NCBI GenBank assembly: GCA_900554305.1
Contig: USGV01000003.1
Coordinates: 21,793 to 85,792 of the forward strand
DNA from: an uncultured Mycoplasmatota bacterium
GTDB lineage: Bacteria; Bacillota_I; Bacilli_A; RF39; UBA660
DNA: 64,000 bases
Direction: 5' to 3'
This document shows, one piece after another, positions 44,814 through 53,891 of this stretch. The translations under genes were made by a program, and so were the position numbers. How positions within the stretch are numbered: the stretch's first letter is position 1; each line of letters begins with the position of its first letter. The notes beneath the pieces are model-generated. The model had not been told where the DNA came from, ran no database searches, and was given only the letters and a program-made list of their open reading frames with translations.

Positions 44814-45395
44814 ATGAGTTTAGTTCCTGTTGTTGTTGATAAGGAGATTGATGGCGAACGCAGTTATGACATTTTTTCTAGATTATTGAAAGAGCGTATC
44901 GTTTTTATCAGTGGAGAAATTAATGATTCTTTAGCAAATACTGTTGTTGCTTCTTTACTTTATTTAGATTCCATCAATCATGATGATATTTCTATTTATA
45001 TTAATTCTCCTGGGGGAAGTGTTTCTGCTGGTTTTGCCATTTACGATACTATGCAATTTGTTGCTAGTGATGTTTCTACAATTTGTATAGGTATGGCTGC
45101 TAGCATGGGTGCTTTCTTACTTTCTAGTGGGACTCCAGGTAAAAGGTATTCTTTACCAAATGCTGATATTATGATTCATCAGCCATTAGGTGGTGCTGAG
45201 GGACAAGCTAGTGATATTAAAATTGCCGCTGATAGAATTATTTTACTACGGAAACGGTTAAATAAAATTTTAGCTAAAAATACCAAAAATTCTTTACGTA
45301 AAATAGAAAAAGATACTGAAAGAGACTATTACTTAGATACAGAGGAAGCTGTTTTATATGGATTAATCGATAAAGTAATAAAAAATAGAACTTAA
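44814..45395 (+). CDS. clpP: ATP-dependent Clp protease proteolytic subunit
   Basis: 193 residues from ATG 44814, with GGGTGA 5 bases upstream; the in-frame GTG at 44805 lies inside that site. The triad is visible: Ser in [11 protein letters not shown], His in [10 protein letters not shown], Asp in KDTERDYYL. The IGF-loop region and handle helix match ClpP. It works with ClpX or ClpC in protein turnover. Single gene; a sporulation-type promoter is possible. Confidence 0.95.
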   Translation: MSLVPVVVDKEIDGERSYDIFSRLLKERIVFISGEINDSLANTVVASLLYLDSINHDDISIYINSPGGSVSAGFAIYDTMQFVASDVSTICIGMAASMGAFLLSSGTPGKRYSLPNADIMIHQPLGGAEGQASDIKIAADRIILLRKRLNKILAKNTKNSLRKIEKDTERDYYLDTEEAVLYGLIDKVIKNRT

Positions 45396-45413
45396 TATTG
45401 AAGTTCTATTTTT
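45381..45413. terminator. Bidirectional terminator between clpP and whiA
   Basis: AAAAATAGAACTT (45381-45393) pairs with AAGTTCTATTTTT (45401-45413), 7-base loop. It covers both stop codons. Confidence 0.85.
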
Positions 45414-46344
45414 TGTCTAAATTTTTAAATCTGGTAGCTAGTTCTTTAATTTTACGAAATCTATGGTTTAACCCCGATTTTGTTATAGGGTTTCCTGTCT
45501 CTATTGTAATAATCTCACTCAATTCTTTTAAAGAAGCTTCTGGATATTTTTTTCTATATTCCAAGGCTTCTTGGGTTTTATCATCTAATAAACTCGTACC
45601 TAAATTTTCTTCAATAATTGTAATATCATCTAACTGAGCAGTCGCTGTTGCAACTACTTTATCCATATTAGCCTGCTCACAATTATTCAAACGATTTGCT
45701 TGGTTTTTTTTATTGCGATAAATTCTTTGATTTTCAAAATATAAAACTGCATTATTTGCTTTGATAATTTTTAAATAGTCACTGATTTTATCTGCTTCTT
45801 TAATGTATAGCATATAGCCTTTATCTCTTGTGAGTATTTTTACATTTAAATCAAATAAATTTAATAGTTTTTGTACAAAAACTGCCTCTGTAGATTCTTC
45901 TATTAATAATTCCATATGATATCTTGATGTTTTAGGATCATTAATGCTTCCTGAGCTTAAAAACACTCCTTTTAAATAAGCTCTGATTTCTTCATTTGCA
46001 CCTACTATATATTGTGGAGGTCTATCTAGGTATACTCCTTTTTCATCTTGATAACCAATGTCTTCTAAAATAAAGTCCTTTTTTTCTTCTATCGTTAGAA
46101 CAAATAAATCTTTTTTACTAAAGTTCAAACTGTCTTTTACTTCTTTTTTTATTTTTACTTCGTATAATGCTTCTAGTTGTTTTTCTATTCTTTCACAAAT
46201 TAGGGGATTTTCTGTTGTTAGTTGAAACCCATTTAATGTATTGTGTCCATTATTTCTAATATATCCAGATAATTCAGCAATCATTTCGGACTTAGAACCA
46301 ATATTTTTAGATATTTCTTCTTTAATATCTGTTGTATAGGACAT
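45406..46344 (-). CDS. whiA: WhiA-family DNA-binding protein
   Basis: 312 residues. The N-terminal part is a degenerate LAGLIDADG-endonuclease fold (KEEISKNIG, IRAYLKGVFLSSGSINDP); the C-terminal HTH has LKELSEI and ITKSGLNHRFRKIKELA. In Firmicutes WhiA affects chromosome segregation and division; in Streptomyces it controls sporulation genes. It ends the uvrA-lgt-glmR-whiA cluster. rapZ, normally before glmR, is absent. Confidence 0.95.
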   Translation of the reverse strand: MSYTTDIKEEISKNIGSKSEMIAELSGYIRNNGHNTLNGFQLTTENPLICERIEKQLEALYEVKIKKEVKDSLNFSKKDLFVLTIEEKKDFILEDIGYQDEKGVYLDRPPQYIVGANEEIRAYLKGVFLSSGSINDPKTSRYHMELLIEESTEAVFVQKLLNLFDLNVKILTRDKGYMLYIKEADKISDYLKIIKANNAVLYFENQRIYRNKKNQANRLNNCEQANMDKVVATATAQLDDITIIEENLGTSLLDDKTQEALEYRKKYPEASLKELSEIITIETGNPITKSGLNHRFRKIKELATRFKNLDKK

Positions 46345-46345
46345 T

Positions 46346-47299
46346 TTAATTCCTCATTAAATAGTTAAATACTAAAGCACTTAATTTTAAACTATTATGT
46401 CTTAAAGTATTATCTTCTATTGTGATTAAATCTTCTTCTATCAGTTCTGTTCCAAGACTTTCAATTGCTGCATAATCGATCTTTACAGGATCTTTTTGTT
46501 CTGCTGTTGCATACTTTTCTGCTATTTTTTTATCTATTTTCGTGTTACTTGCAACTACTACATTGATTTTTCTGAAATCTAAATATCTGTTTAATAATTT
46601 AACATGATCACTAACTGTAAAGTTGTCAGTTTCTCCTGGCTGAGTTACTGCATTACATAAATACATTAGTGGTGCTTTTGTTTCCTTTAATGCACTTTTT
46701 ACTTCATTACAAATAACATTAGGTAAAATACTTGTATAAAGACTTCCCATACTAAAAATAATTAAGTCAGCTTCTGCTATGGCCTCAATTACTTCTGGCA
46801 ATACTTTTGGTTCTTCTTTGTAATATATTCTTTGAAACTGATGATGTGCTTTTGTAATTTCTTCCTCTCCTTCAATAACGTTTCCATCTCTATCTAGCCC
46901 CATTAGTGTTAATGAAGAATCTTCAGAAATTGGTAAAACTGTATGTTTAACATCAAACAATTTACATAAAGATGCGATAGATTCTTTTAATGATCCTGTA
47001 ATATCTAACATTGCTGTTAGTATTAGGTTACCAACTGCGTGTCCATTTAAGTCACTAGATGTATTAAAACGATATTCTACCATTTTTTTAATTGGATCAT
47101 CTATTTCTGATAAAGCAGTAATTACCTTTCTGATATCTCCAACTGCAGGGGTATTAAATTCTTTCCTTAGTTTACCAGTCGACCTACCATTATCTGATAC
47201 TGTAATGACAGCTGTAATGTCTACCGGGAAATCTTTTAACCCTTTTAAAAGATAGGAGATTCCAGTTCCTCCTCCAAAAACAACAACTTTTTTATACAT
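46346..47299 (-). CDS. glmR: GlmR/YvcK gluconeogenesis factor
   Basis: 317 residues from ATG 47299 (GAGGAGG 5 bases upstream). VVVFGGGTGISYLLKGLK, TVSDNGRSTGKLRKEF and DLIIFSMGSLYTSILPNVI are YvcK/CofD-like signatures. In Bacillus it binds UDP-GlcNAc and steers carbon to cell-wall precursors. One base separates it from whiA, a conserved pair. Confidence 0.95.
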   Translation of the reverse strand: MYKKVVVFGGGTGISYLLKGLKDFPVDITAVITVSDNGRSTGKLRKEFNTPAVGDIRKVITALSEIDDPIKKMVEYRFNTSSDLNGHAVGNLILTAMLDITGSLKESIASLCKLFDVKHTVLPISEDSSLTLMGLDRDGNVIEGEEEITKAHHQFQRIYYKEEPKVLPEVIEAIAEADLIIFSMGSLYTSILPNVICNEVKSALKETKAPLMYLCNAVTQPGETDNFTVSDHVKLLNRYLDFRKINVVVASNTKIDKKIAEKYATAEQKDPVKIDYAAIESLGTELIEEDLITIEDNTLRHNSLKLSALVFNYLMRN

Positions 47300-47312
47300 T
47301 TTTTCCTCCTCA

Positions 47313-48098
47313 TTATACATTATATAACTCTTTTTGATTAGTTTTAGTACTTTTTATAAAAATTATGATTCCAGAAACTATAAAAACTAGAGATACTAAT
47401 TGGGCCATTTTTAACGGTCCTAACATTAAAGAGTCTGTTCTCATAGCCTCTATAATAAATCTAATAATCCCATACCAAATCAGATAAAAACTTGTTAATT
47501 GTCCTATTTTTAAATATTTATATTGACGTATTATTAACATTGCTAGGAAACCAAAGAGACACCATACAGATTCATAAAAGAATGTTGGTTGGCGATAATC
47601 ACCTAAGATATACATACCGTTAATGATAAATTGAGGTATACCTAGAGATTTTAGATGCCCTGCTGTTGTTATTGGGCCATAAGCTTCACTGTTGAAAAAG
47701 TTTCCCCATCTTCCGATTGCTTGAGCAATAATTAGTCCTACTACGATAATATCTAGTATTTTCCATAAATTCACTTCATGCTTTTTGCAATAATAAATAA
47801 TAAATAGAAGTCCGGCAATAATCCCGCCATGGATTGCTAGTCCACCATTCCATATTTGGAAAATTTCCACAGGGTTATCTAGATAGTAAGAAAAATTGAA
47901 AAGGACATAATAAAGCCTGGCTCCAATTATTCCTATGATAATAGTATTAAAGGTAAGATTTACTAAAAAGTCTTCCTCAATTCCTCTTTTTTTTGCTTCC
48001 TTATAAATCAAAAAGCAAGCAACTAGCATTCCGATAAAAATAAATATTGAATACCAGTATATTTGAATTGGTCCTAAATCTAGAGCTACTTTTTCCAT
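47313..48098 (-). CDS. lgt: Prolipoprotein diacylglyceryl transferase
   Basis: 261 residues with seven membrane helices. Key motifs are GGLAIHGGIIAGL, the essential Arg in GRWGNFFNSEAYG, and QPTFFYESVWCL. It adds diacylglycerol to the lipobox Cys of lipoproteins. CGAGGTAAGAT precedes the ATG. It lies between uvrA and glmR. Confidence 0.97.
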   Translation of the reverse strand: MEKVALDLGPIQIYWYSIFIFIGMLVACFLIYKEAKKRGIEEDFLVNLTFNTIIIGIIGARLYYVLFNFSYYLDNPVEIFQIWNGGLAIHGGIIAGLLFIIYYCKKHEVNLWKILDIIVVGLIIAQAIGRWGNFFNSEAYGPITTAGHLKSLGIPQFIINGMYILGDYRQPTFFYESVWCLFGFLAMLIIRQYKYLKIGQLTSFYLIWYGIIRFIIEAMRTDSLMLGPLKMAQLVSLVFIVSGIIIFIKSTKTNQKELYNV

Positions 48099-48113
48099 AT
48101 CTTACCTCGTTTT

Positions 48114-50927
48114 TTATAATATTTTCTTTAAGAATTGTCCGGTATAAGATTCTTTTACTTTGGCTACTTCTTCTGGTGTTCCTGTGGCAACGATTTGTCC
48201 ACCTTCATCTCCACCTTCTGGTCCTAGGTCGATAATATAGTCAGCAACTTTTATAACATCTAAATTATGTTCAATCACCACTACCGTATCTTTATTATCC
48301 ACTATTTTCTGTAAAATTGCAAGCAAACGCTTGATATCATCAGTATGAAGACCCGTTGTTGGTTCATCTAAAACAAACAAAGTTTTACCTGTTGCTTTTT
48401 TTTGTAATTCTTTTGCTAGTTTCACACGCTCTGCTTCTCCACCTGATAGAGTTGGGGCACTTTGTCCTAACTTAATATATCCTAATCCTACATCTTCTAA
48501 TACTTGTAATTTATTTTTTATCTTTGGTACATTTGAGAAAAATTCTAGTGCTTCTGATACTCTCATATCTAGTACTTCGGCAATATTTTTTCCTTTATAT
48601 TTTATGTTTAGGGTTTCTCTATTATACCTTGTACCATGACATACTTCACATGGTACATAAACATCTGGTAAAAAATGCATTTCGATTTTTTTAACACCGT
48701 CTCCACGACATGCTTCACAACGCCCTCCCTTTACATTGAAAGAGAATCTATTTTTTTCAAAACCATACATTTTAGCTTCTTTTGTTGTTGTGAATAAAGT
48801 ACGAATGTCATCAAATACTCCAGTATATGTAGCTGGGTTAGAACGAGGTGTTCTACCAATTGGATTTTGAGAAATCGCAACCAATTTATCAATGTTATCT
48901 AAGCCCAAGATTTTCTTATGCTTTCCTGGTTTTTCTTTAGAACTATATAATTTAGAAGAAACTGCCTTACAAAGAATTTCATTTACTAAACTACTTTTTC
49001 CACTTCCTGATACTCCAGTTACGCAAGTAAATGTTCCAAGAGGAATATCCACATCAATATTTTTTAGGTTGTGTTCTTCTGCTCCTTTTATCTTTAGGAA
49101 CTTCTTATTTCCTTTTCTTCTTGTTTTTGGAACCTCGATACATTTCTTGCCACTCAAATATTGTCCTGTTAAGCTGTTTTCGTTTTTCATTACTTCTTCT
49201 GGAGTTCCAGCTGCTACTATTTTTCCACCGTGGTCTCCTGCGCCTGGACCGATATCTACTAAATAATCACAAGCAAGCATTGTATCAGTATCATGCTCTA
49301 CTACGATTAAAGTATTTCCTAAATCTCTCATCTCTAACATTGAATTAATTAGTTTTTCATTATCTCTTTGATGAAGACCGATGCTTGGTTCGTCTAATAC
49401 ATATAGAACACCTGTTAAGTGTGAACCTATTTGTGTTGCTAATCTGATACGTTGTGCTTCTCCACCTGATAATGTTCCTGCACTTCTACTCAATGTTAAA
49501 TATTCTAAACCTACATTTTTTAAGAAGTGTAGGCGATCTTGTACTTCCTTAATAACAAGTTTAGCAATTTCTTTCTTCTCTTCTGATAATTCTAAATTAT
49601 CAAAGAAAGGAATTAACTCTTTAATACTCATTTGTGTTACTTCATAAATATTTTTTCCATTTAGCTTTACTGATAAAACATCGTCTGTTAGTCTTGCTCC
49701 ATGACAAGTCTCGCAAGTATGCTCTACCATGTAGTTTTCTAGCCACTCTCTAATCCATGTAGAACTTGTTTCCATATATCTTCTTTCTAAGTTGTTAATA
49801 ATACCTTCATAGAAATCTCTACTATTATATTTATTTCCACTCTTTGAAGAATATTGAAAATGAATTACTTCATCTGAACCGTAAAGAATTACGTTTTGCT
49901 GTTTTTTAGTTAGACTCTTCCATGGTTTTGTCATATCGATTTTATAATGTTTGCAAACGCATTCTAGTTTTTGATAATCTAGTCCTTCTGGGTCGTCTGT
50001 TAATGTTTTTATACATCCTGATGCAATAGATTTGTCTTTATCGGGAATAATTAAATCTGCATCAATTTGTAACTTTATTCCTAACCCCTTACAATCCGGA
50101 CAAGCTCCATACGGAGCATTAAAACTAAATATTCTTGGTTCTAACTCTGGTAAAGAGAACTCACAGTAAGGGCAGGCAAATGATTCAGATAAAACGATTT
50201 CTTTTTTATTTTCTCCTAATACATCTATTACTACTTTTCCTTCTGCTAATTTAGTCGCGGACTCGATTGCTTCGAACAGTCTTGATCTTATTCCTTCTTT
50301 AATAATTAGTCGATCTATTATTACGTCTATTTTGTGTTTTTTATTCTTATCTAATGTAATATCATCAGATAAATCCATCATCTCATCATCTACACGAACT
50401 CTAATATAACCTTCTTTGCGTAGACTTTCTAACAAATCTTTTTGAGTACCTTTTTCACCATGAACAACAGGAGCCATAATAATTATCTTAGTTCCTTCTT
50501 CGTATTCTAATACTTTATTTGTCATTTCTTCTACACTTTGACTTGATATTGGGATATTGTGATTTGGGCAATATGGAACTCCAACTCTTGCGAAAATTAG
50601 TCTTAGGTAATCATATATTTCTGTTACTGTTCCAACCGTTGATCTAGGATTGTTATTTGTTGTTTTTTGATCAATACTAATTGCAGGTGATAAGCCTTCA
50701 ATACTATCTACATCTGGCTTCTCACTACCACCTAAGAATTGTCTAGCATAGGCTGATAAGCTTTCTACATATCTTCTTTGTCCTTCAGCATAGATTGTGT
50801 CAAATGCAAGGCTACTTTTCCCGCTTCCTGATACTCCAGTCATAACAATAAGTTTATTCTTTGGTAACTCTATATTTACATTTTTTAAATTGTTTTCTCT
50901 TGCACCTTTTACAATAATTTTATCCAT
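48114..50927 (-). CDS. uvrA: Excinuclease ABC subunit A
   Basis: 937 residues from ATG 50927, with AGGTGA 5 bases upstream. Two ABC modules: GVSGSGKSSLAFDT and GVSGSGKSSLVNE as P-loops, LSGGEAQRI and LSGGEAERV as signatures, and zinc modules with CPYC/CPDC and CEAC/CEVC. It finds DNA lesions with UvrB. The two halves are complete. Two possible promoters precede it, the farther overlapping a palindrome. Confidence 0.98.
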   Translation of the reverse strand: MDKIIVKGARENNLKNVNIELPKNKLIVMTGVSGSGKSSLAFDTIYAEGQRRYVESLSAYARQFLGGSEKPDVDSIEGLSPAISIDQKTTNNNPRSTVGTVTEIYDYLRLIFARVGVPYCPNHNIPISSQSVEEMTNKVLEYEEGTKIIIMAPVVHGEKGTQKDLLESLRKEGYIRVRVDDEMMDLSDDITLDKNKKHKIDVIIDRLIIKEGIRSRLFEAIESATKLAEGKVVIDVLGENKKEIVLSESFACPYCEFSLPELEPRIFSFNAPYGACPDCKGLGIKLQIDADLIIPDKDKSIASGCIKTLTDDPEGLDYQKLECVCKHYKIDMTKPWKSLTKKQQNVILYGSDEVIHFQYSSKSGNKYNSRDFYEGIINNLERRYMETSSTWIREWLENYMVEHTCETCHGARLTDDVLSVKLNGKNIYEVTQMSIKELIPFFDNLELSEEKKEIAKLVIKEVQDRLHFLKNVGLEYLTLSRSAGTLSGGEAQRIRLATQIGSHLTGVLYVLDEPSIGLHQRDNEKLINSMLEMRDLGNTLIVVEHDTDTMLACDYLVDIGPGAGDHGGKIVAAGTPEEVMKNENSLTGQYLSGKKCIEVPKTRRKGNKKFLKIKGAEEHNLKNIDVDIPLGTFTCVTGVSGSGKSSLVNEILCKAVSSKLYSSKEKPGKHKKILGLDNIDKLVAISQNPIGRTPRSNPATYTGVFDDIRTLFTTTKEAKMYGFEKNRFSFNVKGGRCEACRGDGVKKIEMHFLPDVYVPCEVCHGTRYNRETLNIKYKGKNIAEVLDMRVSEALEFFSNVPKIKNKLQVLEDVGLGYIKLGQSAPTLSGGEAERVKLAKELQKKATGKTLFVLDEPTTGLHTDDIKRLLAILQKIVDNKDTVVVIEHNLDVIKVADYIIDLGPEGGDEGGQIVATGTPEEVAKVKESYTGQFLKKIL

Positions 50928-50945
50928 ATACTTCACCTGCCACAT

Positions 50946-50951
50946 ATTATA
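50946..50951 (-). promoter_or_regulatory. Extended -10 close to uvrA
   Basis: TG-G-TATAAT on the minus strand, 18 bases before the uvrA ATG, no good -35 at 17 bases. Possible second promoter. Confidence 0.45.
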
Positions 50952-50992
50952 CCATATTTTTTTTATTTTTTTTACTCAAGTTTTGCATTAAT

Positions 50993-51029
50993 ATTTTATA
51001 GCAAAAACATTTGTTCGTCAATCGAACAA
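50993..51029 (-). promoter_or_regulatory. uvrA promoter with overlapping palindrome
   Basis: TTGACG (51016-51021), 17 bases, TAAAAT (50993-50998) on the minus strand. The palindrome TTGTTCG-N5-CGAACAA (51011-51029) covers the -35. Next to it CGAAC-AAAT-GTTTT is a partial match to the Bacillus SOS box CGAAC-N4-GTTCG. Confidence 0.6.
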
Positions 51030-51058
51030 AAAAAACAATTATTTTTATAATAACTGTT
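51028..51058 (-). terminator. Terminator after the zincin-like gene
   Basis: AACAGTTATT and AATAATTGTT (51049-51058 with 51034-51043, one G-T pair) followed by eight T residues on the minus strand. Confidence 0.75.
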
Positions 51059-51065
51059 TCTCTTC

Positions 51066-52997
51066 TTAGCCAACTTTTTTTACACTAGTATTCTCTTCCA
51101 TTTGTCCTATATTGCTTTCGCTATTCATTAGCATATCACTTAGTTGACTATTTATATGTGATATACTAGATTCTTGTGAGAATCCCTGATTAATTTGATT
51201 TTTATTATTTGAATTTTTTCTATTTAGATAGCTTATTGTATATTTGGCTAGATAAGTTAAAACCTTGTTATCTGATTGTTGATATCTCATCATTTGTTTA
51301 TTAATTAATTCCATATTTGGTCTTTCTATATTTTCTAACATTTCTACATAATAATATCCTATAAAAAAGTTATATAAGCTATCTACGTATGATTGGTCAA
51401 AATAATCATATCTTTTCTTTGCTGCTTCTAGTATTGTTGAAAATTTCATTAGTTGCTGGGAACATTCTATAAAATATCTATTATATACTCCGTTTAGACT
51501 TTCTTTTATATTACATCGTGAGCACGTTTCATTAAATGTATTTAAATCTGTCTTTTTTAAATCACGCATGGTTAGTGCATTATAGTGAGGAACTTGTACA
51601 AAATTTTCTATTAGATTATTTACTTGTCTAGCAGTATATTTTCCACTGTTTATAGCAGCTATTACTACTTGTTCTGGAATATTGTTTAAAATAAAATTAC
51701 AAAATTCTCTTCCTGCAGGGGTTGGAGTAATTACATTGTTGAAAAGGTAGTCTATATTTATTTGTCCAGAAGTAGTCAGTATTGCTGCAAGATGAGGGTA
51801 CTGTTGCAGACTCTCAGGATTTATTTTGATTGCTTCTAATAAGCGTTTTATATCATAATCAATATATCTATACAATCTTTGAGTAGTAGGATCTATTTTT
51901 ACAGAAAAAGATCTTCTGCAATTTACGGCTTGCGCATTCTTAAAACATTTTGTCATTAATTCTTGTTTATCTTTTCCTTTATAATATTTCGATAGAAACT
52001 GTCTTGTTTTCTTCCATCCTCTTTCATCTGCATCAATTTCTATTTCGTCACTATCGTGGTTCCTTCCATAATCATTAAAAGTACTTCGTAGCATCAGATT
52101 TAATTCATAGGCTGCGCCTTCAAAGCTTTCTTCATTTTTTGTTTGTACTTCCTGTCTTTGATGGGATAATTCATGGTTCTCTACAAATAGTAAAAAGATT
52201 AAATCTTTTTCTTGATAAGTTCTTGAGCTGTTAGCAGAAGCAGAAGAATTCAATTTTATAGAATTAATGATATTATAGTCAAAACAAGTATATCCATATA
52301 GGCCCATGCTATGTGCCCAGTTGATTGGATTTCCTCGATCTTTTCCTCCAATAAATGTTCTAGCATTTTCTGTTCCTTCTTTATAATAATGTGGTAAAAA
52401 GGAAAGAATGGCAGATACTATTGCTGGTGTTGGTTTAATAGAATCTAGATGACTAAATATATAATTTATATATGTTTCATATTTTCCACTTTTAAAGTCT
52501 TTGACATTATCTAGATAAATACTCACTAAGGATAACTCTTCTGATGTTACCATTGCATTTTCTTCTAACTTTTTGAAAATTCTATCATATATTCTTTGGT
52601 TATATTCACGATGACTTTTTAATACATTGTTGGGATATATTTTGTTTAATGTTTGTTCATCTAAATAATTAAAGACAATATTAATATTTGGCTCTATATA
52701 TAATGCTGTTCCCATATATTTTTCTTTGTTTTGTTGCACAAGTCTTTTCAAATATTGTGCATAATTTTTAAAATCTTCTGTTTCTATAAACCTTTTATCT
52801 TGGGCAATTCTCATTGCCACGTAATGATCTAGTGATTCTTTTAAAGCTAAATAAAAAACATCCGCATCCTTACTATATTTAGCTAGATACTCTTTTTCTA
52901 ACATATTTAATAACTTAGGATTCTCTAATATCTCTCGATATCTTTTGTCACTTGGATAATTTGCTCTAAAGCTATTGATATAACTCCAATTATACAT
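51066..52997 (-). CDS. Unknown large protein with zincin-type HExxH motif
   Basis: 643 residues, no signal peptide or clear membrane segment. HELSH (275-279) fits the HExxH zinc motif and is followed by EIEIDADERGW (318-328), which could supply a third Glu ligand as in gluzincins. A Cys pair (ETCSRC) lies near 510, and the end is Asn/Ser/Gln-rich and disordered. The start has GGGTGA and TG-A-TATACT upstream. It sits between the uvrB-radical SAM pair and uvrA. Probably an intracellular metallopeptidase-like protein; substrate unknown, and activity is not certain. Confidence 0.7.
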   Translation of the reverse strand: MYNWSYINSFRANYPSDKRYREILENPKLLNMLEKEYLAKYSKDADVFYLALKESLDHYVAMRIAQDKRFIETEDFKNYAQYLKRLVQQNKEKYMGTALYIEPNINIVFNYLDEQTLNKIYPNNVLKSHREYNQRIYDRIFKKLEENAMVTSEELSLVSIYLDNVKDFKSGKYETYINYIFSHLDSIKPTPAIVSAILSFLPHYYKEGTENARTFIGGKDRGNPINWAHSMGLYGYTCFDYNIINSIKLNSSASANSSRTYQEKDLIFLLFVENHELSHQRQEVQTKNEESFEGAAYELNLMLRSTFNDYGRNHDSDEIEIDADERGWKKTRQFLSKYYKGKDKQELMTKCFKNAQAVNCRRSFSVKIDPTTQRLYRYIDYDIKRLLEAIKINPESLQQYPHLAAILTTSGQINIDYLFNNVITPTPAGREFCNFILNNIPEQVVIAAINSGKYTARQVNNLIENFVQVPHYNALTMRDLKKTDLNTFNETCSRCNIKESLNGVYNRYFIECSQQLMKFSTILEAAKKRYDYFDQSYVDSLYNFFIGYYYVEMLENIERPNMELINKQMMRYQQSDNKVLTYLAKYTISYLNRKNSNNKNQINQGFSQESSISHINSQLSDMLMNSESNIGQMEENTSVKKVG

Positions 52998-53056
52998 GTA
53001 CTATCACCCTACTTTTAGATAAGTATATCATATTGGTTTATTGCACTGAATAGTAA

Positions 53057-53890
53057 TTATCGATTTTTCGATTTAAAAGTACAGGATTTGCATAACTCTT
53101 CACACGGTTTTCTATCCTGAAAAGATTTTTTTAGTTTTTTATATCTTTCCTTCTTTTGAATTTCTTCTATTGATTCATTAAATATATTTCCTAAATTAAT
53201 AATACCATCACTATCAAGACAACATGGTACTACTGTTCCATCTGCTAAAATTGCAAGTTGTGTTTTTAATGCATGACAATATCCCCAGCTTTTGTGACTT
53301 GTAATTTCTGGCCATTTGAACTCATTATCTTTATCCACATATATTGTGGAAGAAATTTTTACGTTATTTTCTGTTTTTAATTTTTCCACTGTTTCTGTGG
53401 ATAAATTATAATACATTTTTAGCTTTTCCACTGTTTTTGTGGACTTTTTATCTAACTTATTATCTTTTAATGTCCATAACCTGTAAATAATCACAGTATC
53501 TGGGGATAGCTTCTCTACATTTTTAAATATTTCTTCTTCATAGTTTGGAATATTTTGTTCACAATGGAGAGAAAAATTTATTTTATGTAACACCTTACAA
53601 TCTTTTAATTTATCTACTAATTTAGGAAATAATGTTCCATTGGTTGTAAGATTTACGTTTAGGTTATACTTTTCCGCTAAATTTAGAAATTTTATTATTT
53701 TAGGATGAAGTAATGGTTCACCTTTGACATGAAGATAGATAACTTTTGTTACTTTTGATACTTCTTTTAGAATATGTTCAAACTCCTCTTCGGTCATAAA
53801 TCTTTTTTCTTTTTTCACAGGAGAACAAAAAGAGCAATTTAAGTTACAGCTATTGGTTATTTCTATATATACTTTTTTATACTTATCCAT
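53057..53890 (-). CDS. Radical SAM protein with SPASM-like C-terminus
   Basis: 277 residues. The cluster motif CNLNCSFC (Cys15, 19, 22) is followed by GEPLLHPKI and TTNGT. The C-terminal GTVVPCCLDSDGIINLGNIF and CEELCKSC resemble a SPASM extension binding another cluster. A 14-residue unit is repeated in tandem in the middle (STKTVEKLK, STETVEKLK), likely an insertion. The ATG is one base after uvrB's stop, so the two are co-transcribed. Such enzymes often mature peptides, but no peptide gene is seen. Confidence 0.85.
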   Translation of the reverse strand: MDKYKKVYIEITNSCNLNCSFCSPVKKEKRFMTEEEFEHILKEVSKVTKVIYLHVKGEPLLHPKIIKFLNLAEKYNLNVNLTTNGTLFPKLVDKLKDCKVLHKINFSLHCEQNIPNYEEEIFKNVEKLSPDTVIIYRLWTLKDNKLDKKSTKTVEKLKMYYNLSTETVEKLKTENNVKISSTIYVDKDNEFKWPEITSHKSWGYCHALKTQLAILADGTVVPCCLDSDGIINLGNIFNESIEEIQKKERYKKLKKSFQDRKPCEELCKSCTFKSKNR

Positions 53891-53891
53891 A

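Noticed and set aside
53057-53890. Spore photoproduct lyase
   Set aside because: The CxxxCxxC motif with a SPASM-like Cys-rich end and the size do not fit SplB.
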